Both the position numbers and the translations under genes were made by a program. Shown here piece by piece: positions 27,067 through 38,652 of a DNA stretch of 64,000 bases. The stretch is taken from the NCBI GenBank assembly GCA_038207625.1, contig JBBQZO010000028.1:1-64000 (forward strand), in the 5' to 3' direction. Each line of letters begins with the position of its first letter. The stretch's first letter is position 1. Under the pieces are notes generated by a model. It saw only the letters and a program-made list of their open reading frames with translations, was not told the origin of the DNA and made no database searches. This stretch comes from JBBQZO01 sp038207625 (GTDB lineage Bacteria; Pseudomonadota; Gammaproteobacteria; Burkholderiales; Burkholderiaceae_D).

Positions 27067-27222
27067 GCCTGCATGATGCCAAGTTGACAGCTTGCTTGCG
27101 CGCCATCAAAGTCAGAAGGATAACGAGTATTAAAATTTAAACAACAAAAAAGGAAAATTTCAAGCTTTTGCCTGGTCATGACCTGGTTCGGTCTGGCGGG
27201 CATGTACGTCAGGAGTTCTAGC

Positions 27223-28620
27223 ATGAACAACCGCAATCTGACCATGGAAAACTATCAGACTTACGTCTGGTTTCGCGAGGCGGCAGAACGCGGCGATGCG
27301 TTTGCGCAATTCAATCTCGGTCTGATGTACAAACAGGGCAATGGCATCGCGCGCGACGATCAGCGTGCCTTCGGCTGGTTGCGCAAGGCGGCGCTGCAAA
27401 AGCTGGTGTTCGCGCAAAACCACCTTGGCGCGATGTTTTACAACGGGCGCGGTGTGGCCAAGGATGACGGCGAGGCGGCCTTCTGGTTTCGCAAGGCGGC
27501 CGAGCAGGGCGACGCGTCGGCCCAGCAAAACCTGGGACAAATGTACAAAAAAGGGCGCGGCGTGGTGCAAGACCATGAAATCGCGCTGGCCTGGTTCTAT
27601 CGCGCTGCCGAGCAGGGCGTGGCCAGTGCCCAGAACCTGCTGGGCGAAGCCTATCTGAATGGGCATGGCGCGAGCCGTAATTTTCCGTTGGCGATGGCCT
27701 GGTTTCGCAAGGCGGCGGTGCAGGGCGATTGCAACGCGCAACTTAATCTGGGCGCGATGTACAAGGATGGGCTGGGCGTCGATCAAAGCGAGGTGCTGGC
27801 ACTGGGCTGGTTCCGTCAGGCCGCTGCCCAGGGCGATCCGGTGGCCCAGCGCAAGCTCGGCGTTGCCTACGCCGAAGGGCGCGGCGTGCCATGCGACCCC
27901 TTGCGCGCATATGCCTGGCTGCTGCGCGCCGGCGAGCAGGGCGACCGCGACGCCCAATACAATCTGGGCGTGATGCTCGCCAATGGCCAGGGGGTCGAGC
28001 GCAACGATGTGCGCGCGCTGAGCTGGTACCGGCGCGCGGCCGAGCAAGGACACATGCTGGCTCAATACAATCTGGGCGGCATGTATGCCAACGGTTGCGG
28101 GGTCGCGCGCGACGCGCACGCGGCACTGGCGTGGTACCAGCTGGCGGCCCAGCAGGGCGCCGCCAATGCCCAGTTCAATCTGGGCGTCATCTATGCGACC
28201 GGCCGGGGCGTGCCCAAGGACGAAGTGCGTGCCGCGCTGTGGTATCGCAGTGCCGCCGAGCAGGGCGACGCAAGCGCGCAAAACAATCTGGGCGTTATGT
28301 ATGCCAACGGGCAGGGCGGCGCCCAGGACGACGGCCAGGCCGTGTACTGGTATTGCCGCGCCGCCGAACAGGGCTACGCGCTGGCCCAGTACAACCTGGC
28401 CGGCATGTACAGCAGCGGGCGCGGCGTGTTGCGCGATCCGGTGCGTTCCTACATGTGGATCTTGCTCGCCGCGCAAGGCGGCGACGCGGCCGCCAGCAGC
28501 AATCAGACCGTGCTGGCGGGCAAACTCAGCGCCGCCGAGCTTGGCTCAGCGCGCGACCTGTCGCAGCAGTGGCAGCAGACGCATCGTCGGCTCAAGGTCG
28601 CGCTTCGCGCCGATCAATGA
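27223..28620 (+). CDS. Sel1-repeat protein
   Basis: A 465-residue soluble protein made almost wholly of 11 full Sel1 repeats of 36 residues plus a degenerate one at the C-terminus (consensus AQYNLGVMYANGxGVxxD, then ALxWYRRAAEQGD). Sel1 arrays form superhelical protein-binding scaffolds. There is no signal peptide, so it is likely cytosolic, unlike many exported Sel1 proteins. ATG 27223 has CAGGAGTT eight bases upstream; ATG 27178 is an alternative. The binding partner is unknown. The neighbouring convergent gene is a c-di-GMP enzyme, and Sel1 proteins often act in regulatory complexes; that link is weak inference. Confidence 0.9.
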   Translation: MNNRNLTMENYQTYVWFREAAERGDAFAQFNLGLMYKQGNGIARDDQRAFGWLRKAALQKLVFAQNHLGAMFYNGRGVAKDDGEAAFWFRKAAEQGDASAQQNLGQMYKKGRGVVQDHEIALAWFYRAAEQGVASAQNLLGEAYLNGHGASRNFPLAMAWFRKAAVQGDCNAQLNLGAMYKDGLGVDQSEVLALGWFRQAAAQGDPVAQRKLGVAYAEGRGVPCDPLRAYAWLLRAGEQGDRDAQYNLGVMLANGQGVERNDVRALSWYRRAAEQGHMLAQYNLGGMYANGCGVARDAHAALAWYQLAAQQGAANAQFNLGVIYATGRGVPKDEVRAALWYRSAAEQGDASAQNNLGVMYANGQGGAQDDGQAVYWYCRAAEQGYALAQYNLAGMYSSGRGVLRDPVRSYMWILLAAQGGDAAASSNQTVLAGKLSAAELGSARDLSQQWQQTHRRLKVALRADQ

Positions 28621-30493
28621 ACAGGCTATTGCCGTGGATTTTCTTGGCCTGTTTCTTCGATTCGGTCGCGGCGGTGGCGATCTGGTGGTGTGAATAATAC
28701 TGGTGCGGCTCGACCTTGATCGCCCCCAGGGACAGACTGATCAAGGAATAAAACACTTTTTTGCCCTGCCGGTCCTCGCTCAGGTAGCCGCCGCGCTCGC
28801 GGTCCTCGGTCGAATAGAACCGTTCGATCGCGTTGCCGAACTGCTCCAGTATGGCCAGGCTGCGGCTTTCCCAATCCTCGCTCTGAAACAGGATCATGAA
28901 GTCGTCGCCGCCGATATGGCCGATGAAGTCGCGGTTCGGGTCGCACTGTTCGCTGAGGATCTGGCCCGTCAGCTGGATCACGTCGTCGCCCTTGCGGTAA
29001 CCATACACATCGTTGAACGGCTTGAAGTGGTCCAGGTCGCAATAGCAGACCCAGAAACGGGTGCCGCTCTCGAGCAGGCGGTCGATATGCTCGTTGATCG
29101 GCACATTGCCCGGTAACTGGGTCAGCGGGTTGGCGTAGCGCGCCGCGTTGATCTGCATCTGGGTGATTTCGCGCATCAGGTCGTGGCCGGTACCCATGCC
29201 CAGGTAGCGTCCCTGATCGGTGATGATGAAACCGTTCGACAGATGGTGCGCATCGGCTTGCACCATGCTGAAACTCAAGTCCTGCAAGCTGGTGTCCTTG
29301 TCGGCGATGATGGGCCGGGCATCCATGAACGCCTTGCAGGATTTTTTGCCATACAGTTCGCGCTGGTAGGGCCGGGCGAAATGGTCGATCATCTCGAAAC
29401 GGCTCAGCAGGCCCAGCGGCACGCCCTGATCGACCACCGGAATGATGATCAGCTTGGGGTCCTTCATGAATAGTTCGTAGACCTCGTTGTTGCTCATCGC
29501 CGGTGCGATCGAAGCGACCCGGTGCAGCAGTTTGAGGATCGTCACGCTGCTCTTTTCGACGCCGGTTTTCTGTGGGTAGACCGCGACGCCATTGCGTCCG
29601 AGCGCCTTGACCACTTCGGCCGGCAGCGCGGTGGCCGGGCTGGCATGGGGACGGCCCAGGTGATAGCCCTGGCCGTAGGCCACGCCCAAGTCACGCAGCA
29701 CCAGCAATTCGGCCTGGGTCTCGATGCCCTCGGCGATGACCAGCGTGTCCGATTTTTCCGCGATCTGCTGGATCGAGCGGACGAACTGCAGCTTGACCGG
29801 GTCGTTATTAATGCCCTGGATAAAGTGCATGTCGATCTTCACATATTCCGGGCGCAGCTCTGACCACAGACGCAGGCTGGAAAACCCCTCGCCCAGGTCG
29901 TCGATGGCAATCTGGAAACCCATCTGGCGATAGTGCAGCACCGCCTCGCGCATCAGCTCATAGTCGTAGGTGGGCTGGTTCTCGGTCAGTTCAATGATCA
30001 CCCGGTCGGGGTGAATCCCCATCTTGCGGATGAAATCGAGCGTGTTGCCGTGCGGCGCGCCATGTTGCAGCAAGCATTCCGGACTGACATTGAGAAACAG
30101 TTTGCCGGGAAGCGCCAGTTCGGCGAAGCGCTCAAGCACGATCTGGCGGCACAGGTGCTCGATCTCAACGGTCAAGCCGTTGGCGCGCGCCACCTTGAAC
30201 AGATTCAATGGAGAATGCAGCGGGCTGTCGGACGGCCCCCGTATCAAACCCTCGTAGCCGATGATCTCGCCGCTGCCCATCTGGATGATTGGCTGCAGCA
30301 GCGCGCTGAGATGGCGCCGCGCGATGATCTCGCGCAAGTGGCCAGCGAGCATCTCGGCATTGTCGGGCGGGCCATCGGCGCTGCTGCGTACCACCAGCGC
30401 CGGTTTCAGATAACTGACTGTCGCCAGTCCCGCGCCGCTGGCGGGCATCACATTGATGGGGGGACGGAGCGGGATATGCATGCGATGGGCCAT
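28592..30493 (-). CDS. EAL-CBS-GGDEF c-di-GMP protein
   Basis: About 633 residues from ATG 30493. The domain order is EAL first (motif YEGLIRGP in place of EALLR; NVSPE, ELTEN, IDDLGEGFSSL, KIDMHFIQGI), then a CBS pair (about 310-440, IIIPVVDQGVPLGLL and GFIITDQGRYLGMG), then GGDEF (HIGGDDF). The EAL metal ligands Glu, Asn, Glu, Asp-Asp, Lys are mostly visible, so phosphodiesterase activity is possible; the GGDDF site is an acceptable variant. The CBS pair could let nucleotides tune activity. It is cytosolic by sequence. The start is uncertain: the frame runs to 30700 and no strong ribosome site is seen. Its 3' end overlaps the convergent Sel1 gene by 29 bases. Confidence 0.88.
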   Translation of the reverse strand: MAHRMHIPLRPPINVMPASGAGLATVSYLKPALVVRSSADGPPDNAEMLAGHLREIIARRHLSALLQPIIQMGSGEIIGYEGLIRGPSDSPLHSPLNLFKVARANGLTVEIEHLCRQIVLERFAELALPGKLFLNVSPECLLQHGAPHGNTLDFIRKMGIHPDRVIIELTENQPTYDYELMREAVLHYRQMGFQIAIDDLGEGFSSLRLWSELRPEYVKIDMHFIQGINNDPVKLQFVRSIQQIAEKSDTLVIAEGIETQAELLVLRDLGVAYGQGYHLGRPHASPATALPAEVVKALGRNGVAVYPQKTGVEKSSVTILKLLHRVASIAPAMSNNEVYELFMKDPKLIIIPVVDQGVPLGLLSRFEMIDHFARPYQRELYGKKSCKAFMDARPIIADKDTSLQDLSFSMVQADAHHLSNGFIITDQGRYLGMGTGHDLMREITQMQINAARYANPLTQLPGNVPINEHIDRLLESGTRFWVCYCDLDHFKPFNDVYGYRKGDDVIQLTGQILSEQCDPNRDFIGHIGGDDFMILFQSEDWESRSLAILEQFGNAIERFYSTEDRERGGYLSEDRQGKKVFYSLISLSLGAIKVEPHQYYSHHQIATAATESKKQAKKIHGNSLFIDRREARP

Positions 30494-30635
30494 TCTTGGT
30501 GTACGGGCGAAGCAAACTGATGCGGTGGGCCGGACCCGGCCCCGTGCCGACCCGTCCGATGGTAGTGGGCATATGTGACGGCTTGATGAAATTGGCTGGT
30601 TTTTGATGTTTTTGGGCAATACTGGAGAAGTTCCC

Positions 30636-30663
30636 TTGGAAAATATTTCTGAGGCGTTACAAT
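30636..30663 (+). promoter_or_regulatory. Predicted sigma-70 promoter for cupredoxin-like gene
   Basis: TTGGAA and TACAAT are separated by 16 bases and lie about 58 bases before ATG 30721. They would drive the cupredoxin-like and sensor cyclase genes. Confidence 0.5.
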
Positions 30664-30720
30664 AGATTTGCATCGCCAAATGGCCGCTTGAGAGCGCCAT
30701 CCTATTTTTCGAGAACGTCT

Positions 30721-31371
30721 ATGAGATTCGCTGTTTGCTGTGCTGCATCGCTCAGCCTGTTGTTCGCCGCGACGGCGACGGCGGGGGTGTTAACCGTCCA
30801 GGTGCGCGACAGCACGGGCAAGGCGCTGGCCGACGCCGTCGTGTACGCCGAGCCCGATGGCGCGACCAGTGCGCCCAAGCCGATGCACCCAGCCGAGATC
30901 GAACAGAAGGGGCTCAAATTCGCACCGCTGGTGACGGTGATCCAGACTGGCAGCCGCATCTCGTTTCCCAATAACGACAAGGTTCGCCACCACATCTATT
31001 CGTTTTCGCCCGCCAAACGCTTCGACCAGAAGCTCTATTCCGGCGTGGCGGCCAGCCCTCAGGTGTTCGACAAGGCCGGCACGGTGGTACTCGGGTGCAA
31101 TATCCACGACAAGATGGTCGCGTATGTCAAGGTCGTCGATACGCCGTATTTCGCCAGAACCGACGGCGCCGGCGTGGCGCGCATCGAATTGCCGGGCGCC
31201 GCCAGCTATAGCGTCAAAGCGTGGCACTACAATATGCCGACCGGCGCCTCGGCCGAACAGGCGTTCAGCGCCAAGGCCGGCGAACTGGCCGGTGCGCTGA
31301 CGTTCACGCTGGCGCAAAAGCCGCCCACGCAGGACAGCGATGCGCTCGACGGCACAGGATACCGTCCATGA
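30721..31371 (+). CDS. Cupredoxin-like periplasmic protein
   Basis: A 216-residue exported protein with a signal peptide (FAVCCAASLSLLFAATATAG). It has an N-terminal immunoglobulin/carboxypeptidase-regulatory-like strand set (VQVRDSTGKALADAVVYAE) and a cupredoxin-type copper site: VRHHIYSFS, then VVLGCNIHDKMVAYV, giving candidate His, Cys, His and Met ligands. Such proteins are annotated as methylamine-utilisation-like, but no methylamine dehydrogenase genes are present. Its stop overlaps the start of the sensor GGDEF-EAL gene, so it may report copper or redox state to that protein; this is inference. ATG 30721 is chosen because it begins the signal peptide. Confidence 0.83.
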   Translation: MRFAVCCAASLSLLFAATATAGVLTVQVRDSTGKALADAVVYAEPDGATSAPKPMHPAEIEQKGLKFAPLVTVIQTGSRISFPNNDKVRHHIYSFSPAKRFDQKLYSGVAASPQVFDKAGTVVLGCNIHDKMVAYVKVVDTPYFARTDGAGVARIELPGAASYSVKAWHYNMPTGASAEQAFSAKAGELAGALTFTLAQKPPTQDSDALDGTGYRP

Positions 31372-33773
31372 GATGGCGTTTTCGCAGCCTGGAGAGCCGC
31401 ATCGTCACGCTGTTCCTGGTGTTGATCATCGTCGTGCAGGTGCTTAGCCTGCTGGTGATCCAGAAGGGCATCGATCACAATGCGCGCACCTCGATCGGGC
31501 GCGAACTGGCCAATGGCGAGAAGGTGTTCGTGCGCCTGTTTCGCCAGAAGGAACAAACGCTGCGCGACCGCGCCACCAGCCTGCTGGCACGCGACACCGC
31601 GTTCGTCACCGCCGTTGGCACCGACGACCGCGCCACCATCGAATCGGCGCTCGACAACAGCGGGCGGCGCATCCGCGCCTCTCTGACGATGCTGGTCGGG
31701 GCCGACCGCCAGATCAAGGCCTCCACCAACAGCGCGCAGGCGGCCAGCATTGCCGCGATGGTGCAGGGCAAGCTTGACGAGGCCGAGCGCAGCGGCGGCG
31801 CGAACGGCATTGCGATGGTCGACCAGATGCCGTTTCAGATCGTCGTCGTGCCCGTCAAGGCACCGATCGTGATCGGCTGGGTGGTGATGGCGTTTCCGAT
31901 CGATAAGCAACTGGCCAAGGACATGCAGGAACTGACGTCGCTGCAGGTGGCGATTCTGACGCGCACGGCCGACGGCGCCTGGCGCGCGGTCGACGCGACG
32001 CTCACGCGCGAAGCCCAGGCTAGCGTGGCCAGCCAGCTCGGCGCGGTGCCGAACGGGCCGCTGGCGCCGTTCGATCTGCTCATCGATGGGGCCAGCTACA
32101 GTGCGCGCCTGCTGTCGATCGGGCACGACGGCGGCGCCTCCACCAGCGTCGTGCTGGCGCGCTCGATCGACGAGGTGGCCGCCGAATACCGCGACCTGGA
32201 GCGCTGGCTGATCGGCCTGTCGGTGGTGGGCACCATCGTCGCGGCGATCGCCAGCATCCTGACGGCGAAACACATCGCTCAGCCGCTGCGCCAGCTGGCC
32301 GGCACCGCCCAAAGGCTGGAGCGCGGCGACTACAGCGGCAGCGTCGAGTCGAACCGCGGCGATGAAATCGGCGCGCTGGCGCTGGCGTTCAACAGCATGC
32401 GCGACGGGATCGCCAAACGCGAGCAGGAGATCCGCCGGCTGGCGTACTGGGACTCGCTGACCAATCTGCCAAATCGGGCCCAGTTCGTGCTGCTGCTGGA
32501 CGAGTCGATCAGCGCGGCCAGAAGCAGCGCGCAGTCGGTGTTCGTGCTGATGATGGACCTGGACCGCTTCAAGCACGTCAACGACGTGATGGGCCACAAT
32601 TTCGGCGACGCGCTGCTGCGCCAGGTGGCCGAGCGGCTGCGCCTGGAAATCGTCGTCACCCACGCCTCGGCCCAGGTGGCGCGGCTGGGCGGCGACGAAT
32701 TCGCCGTGCTGCTGCCGGGCGCCGACCTGGCGCAGGCCCACGCCATCGCGCGGCGCGTGCTGGCCGCGCTCGAGCGCCCGCTGTCGCTGGACGACCAGAC
32801 GGTCGACATCGGCGCCGGTCTGGGCATTGCCGGCTTCCCGCTGCACGCGGCCGGTGGCGAAGCCTTGCTCAGCATGGCCGAGGTGGCGATGTACTGCGCC
32901 AAGCAGCGCAAGGACGGCGCCGTGGTGTACGACGCGCGCATCGACAAGTCCAGCGAGACCAGCCTGGGCCTGCTCACCGAACTGCGCCATGCGATCGAGC
33001 GCGACGAATTCCGCCTGCACGTGCAACCGAAGCTACGCCTTGACACCGGCGAAGTGGTCGGGGTCGAGGCGCTGGTGCGCTGGCAGCATCCCTTGCGCGG
33101 CAACGTGTTCCCCGACGAATTCATCCCGTTCGCCGAGCAGACGGGCTTCATCCGCGTGCTCACGCGCTGGGTGCTCGACCAGTCCGCCGCACTGTGCCGC
33201 GAACTGGCCTTGCAGGGCGTGCACCTGAAGTTTTCCGTCAACCTGTCGACCCGCGATCTGCTCGACGGCGAGTTGCCAGCCAAGTTCGGCGAGACGTTGG
33301 CGCGCCACCAGCTGTCAGCCCAGTCGTTCTGCCTGGAGATCACCGAGAGCGCCATCATGGACGATCCGGTGCGCGCCCAGCACACCCTCGAGCGCCTGCA
33401 TGCGATGGGCGTGGAGCTGTCGATCGACGACTTCGGCACCGGCTATTCGTCGCTGGCGTATCTGAAGCGCCTGCCGGTGGACGAGCTGAAGATCGACAAG
33501 TCCTTCGTGCTGAACATGGAAAACGACATCGGTGACACCAAGATCGTGCGCTCGACCATCGACCTGGGCCACAACATGGGCTTGCGCGTGGTCGCCGAAG
33601 GCATCGAAAGTGAAGCCGTGTGGCGCCTGCTGGCCGCACTGGGCTGCGATCAGGGGCAGGGCTACTTTATGAGCCGGCCGATGCCGGGCGACCAACTGCT
33701 CGCCTGGATCGCCAAATGGCGCGCCCCCCAGCCGCACGCTGCGCACGCGCCCAGCTTCACACTGACCAAATAA
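31368..33773 (+). CDS. Membrane sensor diguanylate cyclase/phosphodiesterase
   Basis: An 801-residue inner-membrane protein. One helix (about 12-33, LFLVLIIVVQVLSLLVIQ) is followed by a periplasmic sensor of about 240 residues resembling a double-CACHE or CHASE-like fold, a second helix (about 285-305), a HAMP domain, GGDEF (LGGDEF intact, no RxxD inhibitory site) and EAL (EALVRW, ITESA, IDDFGTGYSSL, VAEGIE). Both catalytic sites look functional. It makes or breaks c-di-GMP in response to a periplasmic signal. The ATG overlaps the upstream stop (ATGA), tying it to the cupredoxin-like protein, the obvious candidate ligand or partner. Confidence 0.93.
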   Translation: MRWRFRSLESRIVTLFLVLIIVVQVLSLLVIQKGIDHNARTSIGRELANGEKVFVRLFRQKEQTLRDRATSLLARDTAFVTAVGTDDRATIESALDNSGRRIRASLTMLVGADRQIKASTNSAQAASIAAMVQGKLDEAERSGGANGIAMVDQMPFQIVVVPVKAPIVIGWVVMAFPIDKQLAKDMQELTSLQVAILTRTADGAWRAVDATLTREAQASVASQLGAVPNGPLAPFDLLIDGASYSARLLSIGHDGGASTSVVLARSIDEVAAEYRDLERWLIGLSVVGTIVAAIASILTAKHIAQPLRQLAGTAQRLERGDYSGSVESNRGDEIGALALAFNSMRDGIAKREQEIRRLAYWDSLTNLPNRAQFVLLLDESISAARSSAQSVFVLMMDLDRFKHVNDVMGHNFGDALLRQVAERLRLEIVVTHASAQVARLGGDEFAVLLPGADLAQAHAIARRVLAALERPLSLDDQTVDIGAGLGIAGFPLHAAGGEALLSMAEVAMYCAKQRKDGAVVYDARIDKSSETSLGLLTELRHAIERDEFRLHVQPKLRLDTGEVVGVEALVRWQHPLRGNVFPDEFIPFAEQTGFIRVLTRWVLDQSAALCRELALQGVHLKFSVNLSTRDLLDGELPAKFGETLARHQLSAQSFCLEITESAIMDDPVRAQHTLERLHAMGVELSIDDFGTGYSSLAYLKRLPVDELKIDKSFVLNMENDIGDTKIVRSTIDLGHNMGLRVVAEGIESEAVWRLLAALGCDQGQGYFMSRPMPGDQLLAWIAKWRAPQPHAAHAPSFTLTK

Positions 33774-33796
33774 AAGCCGGCCCGGGCGGCGCTTTT
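33772..33796 (+). terminator. Possible terminator after sensor cyclase
   Basis: The stem AAAAGCC/GGCGCTTTT has one bulged base and lies directly at the stop codon. It ends in only four T residues, so it may be a weak terminator. Confidence 0.45.
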
Positions 33797-33895
33797 CCAG
33801 CCAATAAGTCGCGCAATCCACGCTATGATCGGCCTCGGCCTGCCAGCGATGAGCACTGGCGCGCCCACCTTTCTTGTTCCCTCTATGGATACTCT

Positions 33896-36058
<2,163 letters not shown>

Positions 36059-36071
36059 GCGTGCGCAATAG

Positions 36072-36109
36072 TGGCGCCGGCGAACTGCGGTTGGCCGGCG
36101 CCATTTTTT
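36072..36109 (+). terminator. Rho-independent terminator
   Basis: A ten-base-pair stem TGGCGCCGGC/GCCGGCGCCA with a 12-base loop is followed by six T residues, just after the protease gene. Confidence 0.9.
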
Positions 36110-36239
36110 CGCCCGCGATAGAAAGTATTGGAAAGCGATACTTGGCTAGTCGTGACGCACAACGTAGCGCTTAACGCTATGCGTGTGGATGCAAATTTGG
36201 CAAAGTGGCTGCTCTGATCAACCACCGCCAAGGATTGCC

Positions 36240-37037
36240 ATGTCGTCTCTCTACTCGCGCCTGTGTGCGCCGCTTGCCACCGTTACGCTGATGGTCGCCG
36301 CGCTGCTGCTGCACGGCCTGATTGGTCAGCCGTCCGATTACCATCACTTTGCCGACCAGCGCAGCTGGTTCGGCATCGTCAATGGCGCCGACGTGTTGTC
36401 CAATCTGGGCTTCCTGGTGGTCGGAGTATATGGGCTCGCGCAGGTCTGGCGCGCGCGCAGTGCCGGCCTGGAAGTGCGGGCGCGCAGCTGGTATGGCTGG
36501 TTCTTCTTTTCGCTGGTGCTTACCGCAGCCGGATCAAGCTACTACCACCTGGCGCCCGATAACGCGCGGCTGGTGTGGGATCGTCTGCCCATCGCGTTTG
36601 GCTGCGCGAGCGTGCTCGCGGCCGTGCTGCGCGACGCATGTCGGGTGTCGAACGCGATGCTGTGGACGCTGGTCGCGGCGGCCCTGGCCAGCGTGCTGTG
36701 GTGGCGCTACACCGACCTGTCCGGCGTAGGCGACCTGCGCGCTTATCTGCTGATGCAGCTGCTGCCGCTGGTGCTGGCGCCGCTGATTCAGTGGCAAAGC
36801 CAGGCGCGCCGCGCTGAGCGGCTGGCGTTCGGCGTGGCGATCACGCTGTACCTGCTGGCCAAGGTGTGTGAGTGTGCCGATCACGCCATCCTCAACGCCG
36901 TCGGCGTCATCAGTGGCCACACCGTCAAGCACTTGCTCGCCGCGCTGGCCGCGGCCATGCTGGCGCGCAGTTTCGCACGCCGCCTGCCGCCCGCTAGGCG
37001 CGATGGGTCAGTCTGGCCTGCGCCTTCTTCGGTGTGA
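36240..37037 (+). CDS. Ceramidase-family (CREST) membrane hydrolase
   Basis: A 265-residue protein with about seven membrane helices. It carries the landmarks of the alkaline ceramidase/CREST superfamily: HHFADQRSWFGIVNGADVLS, AAGSSYYHLAPDNARLVWDR and VISGHTVKHLLAALAAA, giving the conserved Ser, Asp and three His that hold the active-site zinc. In eukaryotes these enzymes hydrolyse ceramides; bacterial members are largely uncharacterised and may act on other amide lipids. ATG 36240 has AAGGA six bases before it. The 3' end overlaps that of the convergent chemoreceptor gene by 44 bases. Confidence 0.85.
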   Translation: MSSLYSRLCAPLATVTLMVAALLLHGLIGQPSDYHHFADQRSWFGIVNGADVLSNLGFLVVGVYGLAQVWRARSAGLEVRARSWYGWFFFSLVLTAAGSSYYHLAPDNARLVWDRLPIAFGCASVLAAVLRDACRVSNAMLWTLVAAALASVLWWRYTDLSGVGDLRAYLLMQLLPLVLAPLIQWQSQARRAERLAFGVAITLYLLAKVCECADHAILNAVGVISGHTVKHLLAALAAAMLARSFARRLPPARRDGSVWPAPSSV

Positions 37038-38652
37038 GGGCGACGATTTTCCCGCTCGTTCCGGGTGCGGCACCGGCATGCGGGGCGGGCGCGGGACCAG
37101 AACGCGCGTCGAGCTTGAACACGCTGACAACGCGGGCCAGGTTGCGCGCCTGATCTTGCAGGGATTCGGAGGCGGCTGCGGCCTGTTCCACCAGCGCGGC
37201 GTTCTGTTGGGTCACCTGATCCATTTGCGCGATCGCCATGTTGATCTGTTCGATGCCCGTTTCCTGCTCGGCGCTGGCGGCAGTAATCTCGCCCATGATG
37301 CCGGTCACCCGCCGCACGCTGGCGACGATCTGTTCCATCGTGGCGCCCGCCTGGCCGACCAGTTTGCTGCCGATGGCGATCTTGTCGACCGAGTCGCCGA
37401 TCAGCAGTTTGATTTCCTTGGCGGCGCCGGCCGAACGCTGGGCCAGGTTGCGCACTTCCGAGGCGACGACGGCGAAACCGCGGCCCTGTTCGCCGGCTCG
37501 CGCCGCTTCCACGGCGGCGTTCAGCGCCAGAATATTGGTCTGGAATGCGATGCCGTCGATGACGCCGATGATGTCGACGATTTTTCTGGACGATTCGTTG
37601 ATCGCCGCCATCGTGTCGACCACCTGCGCGACGACACTGCCGCCTTGCAGCGCCACCTCCGACGCCGATGCGGCCAGTTGATTGGCCTGGCGCGCATTCT
37701 CGGCGTTCTGTTTCACGGTACTGGTCAGTTCCTCCATCGACGACGCCGTCTCTTCCAGCGAACTGGCCTGCTGCTCGGTTCTGCTCGACAGGTCCTGATT
37801 GCCGGCGGTGATCTGGCTGGACGCGGTTGCGATCGTGTCAGTGCCGCCGCGCACTTCGCCGACGATGCGCACCAGTGCCTCGTTCATGTCCTTCAGCGCA
37901 GTGAGCAGGTCGCCCGTTTCGTCGTGCGTGGTGGGGTGGACACGCACCGTCAGATCGCCGCCTGCGACCTGACGCGCGACATCGACGGCGACCTGCAAGG
38001 GGCGCACGATATTGCCGCTTAGGACAAACGCGATCAGCATCGCGATGAGCGCCGCGACGATACCGCCGCCGACCAGAAACCAGCGCGTCAGCGATTGCAG
38101 CGCCGCCGCGTCCACACCGCGCTGGGTCAACAGCGACGCTTCTGCGCCGTTGATCTCGGCAACGAGCGCGCGCATCGCGTCCATGCCGCGCTTGCCATTG
38201 CCTTGTTGCATGAGTGCGACGACCGCGTCCATTTTTCCGTCGGTCGCGTCGGCACGCAGCTTGACTACCGGGTCGATACCGGTGCTAAGCCAAGCCTGTT
38301 GTTCAAGGTCTAGCTTGCGCAAGCGCTCTTGTTGCGCTGGATTGTCGGCCGTCAGCGCACTTGCCTTGTCGAGATGCTTGCGTAGCGCTATTTTTCCGCT
38401 GTTGTACGGTTCGAGTGACGCCGGATTGCCGGTCAGGGCGAAGCCGCGCTGCCCCGTCTCGATGTTGACCAGGCTGGTCAGCGTGGCATCGACTTCGCTG
38501 ATTACCTGGTAAGTGTGGACGTTGATGTCGTTCGCCTGGGCCAGCTTGGACAAGCTGACGTAGGCGATGCCCGACAAGATGGCCAGCAAGACGACGACGG
38601 CACCGAAGCCGATGTATAGCCGTGCGGCGATTTTCAGGTTGAGCGATTGCAT
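36994..38652 (-). CDS. Methyl-accepting chemotaxis protein with CHASE3 sensor
   Basis: A 552-residue chemoreceptor. A first helix (12-30) is followed by a CHASE3 periplasmic domain (TLTSLVNIETGQRGFALTGN, QQAWLSTGIDPVVKLR), a second helix (about 195-215, GGGIVAALIAMLIAFVL), HAMP and a signalling domain with the hairpin tip EVRNLAQRSAGAAKEIKLLI. It relays an unknown stimulus to CheA/CheW. There is no CheR-docking pentapeptide at the C-terminus (ends RLTHRA). The start at 38652 (MQSLNLKIAARL) begins the first helix; the frame extends to 38820 but that part has no family features. Confidence 0.95.
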   Translation of the reverse strand: MQSLNLKIAARLYIGFGAVVVLLAILSGIAYVSLSKLAQANDINVHTYQVISEVDATLTSLVNIETGQRGFALTGNPASLEPYNSGKIALRKHLDKASALTADNPAQQERLRKLDLEQQAWLSTGIDPVVKLRADATDGKMDAVVALMQQGNGKRGMDAMRALVAEINGAEASLLTQRGVDAAALQSLTRWFLVGGGIVAALIAMLIAFVLSGNIVRPLQVAVDVARQVAGGDLTVRVHPTTHDETGDLLTALKDMNEALVRIVGEVRGGTDTIATASSQITAGNQDLSSRTEQQASSLEETASSMEELTSTVKQNAENARQANQLAASASEVALQGGSVVAQVVDTMAAINESSRKIVDIIGVIDGIAFQTNILALNAAVEAARAGEQGRGFAVVASEVRNLAQRSAGAAKEIKLLIGDSVDKIAIGSKLVGQAGATMEQIVASVRRVTGIMGEITAASAEQETGIEQINMAIAQMDQVTQQNAALVEQAAAASESLQDQARNLARVVSVFKLDARSGPAPAPHAGAAPGTSGKIVALTPKKAQARLTHRA

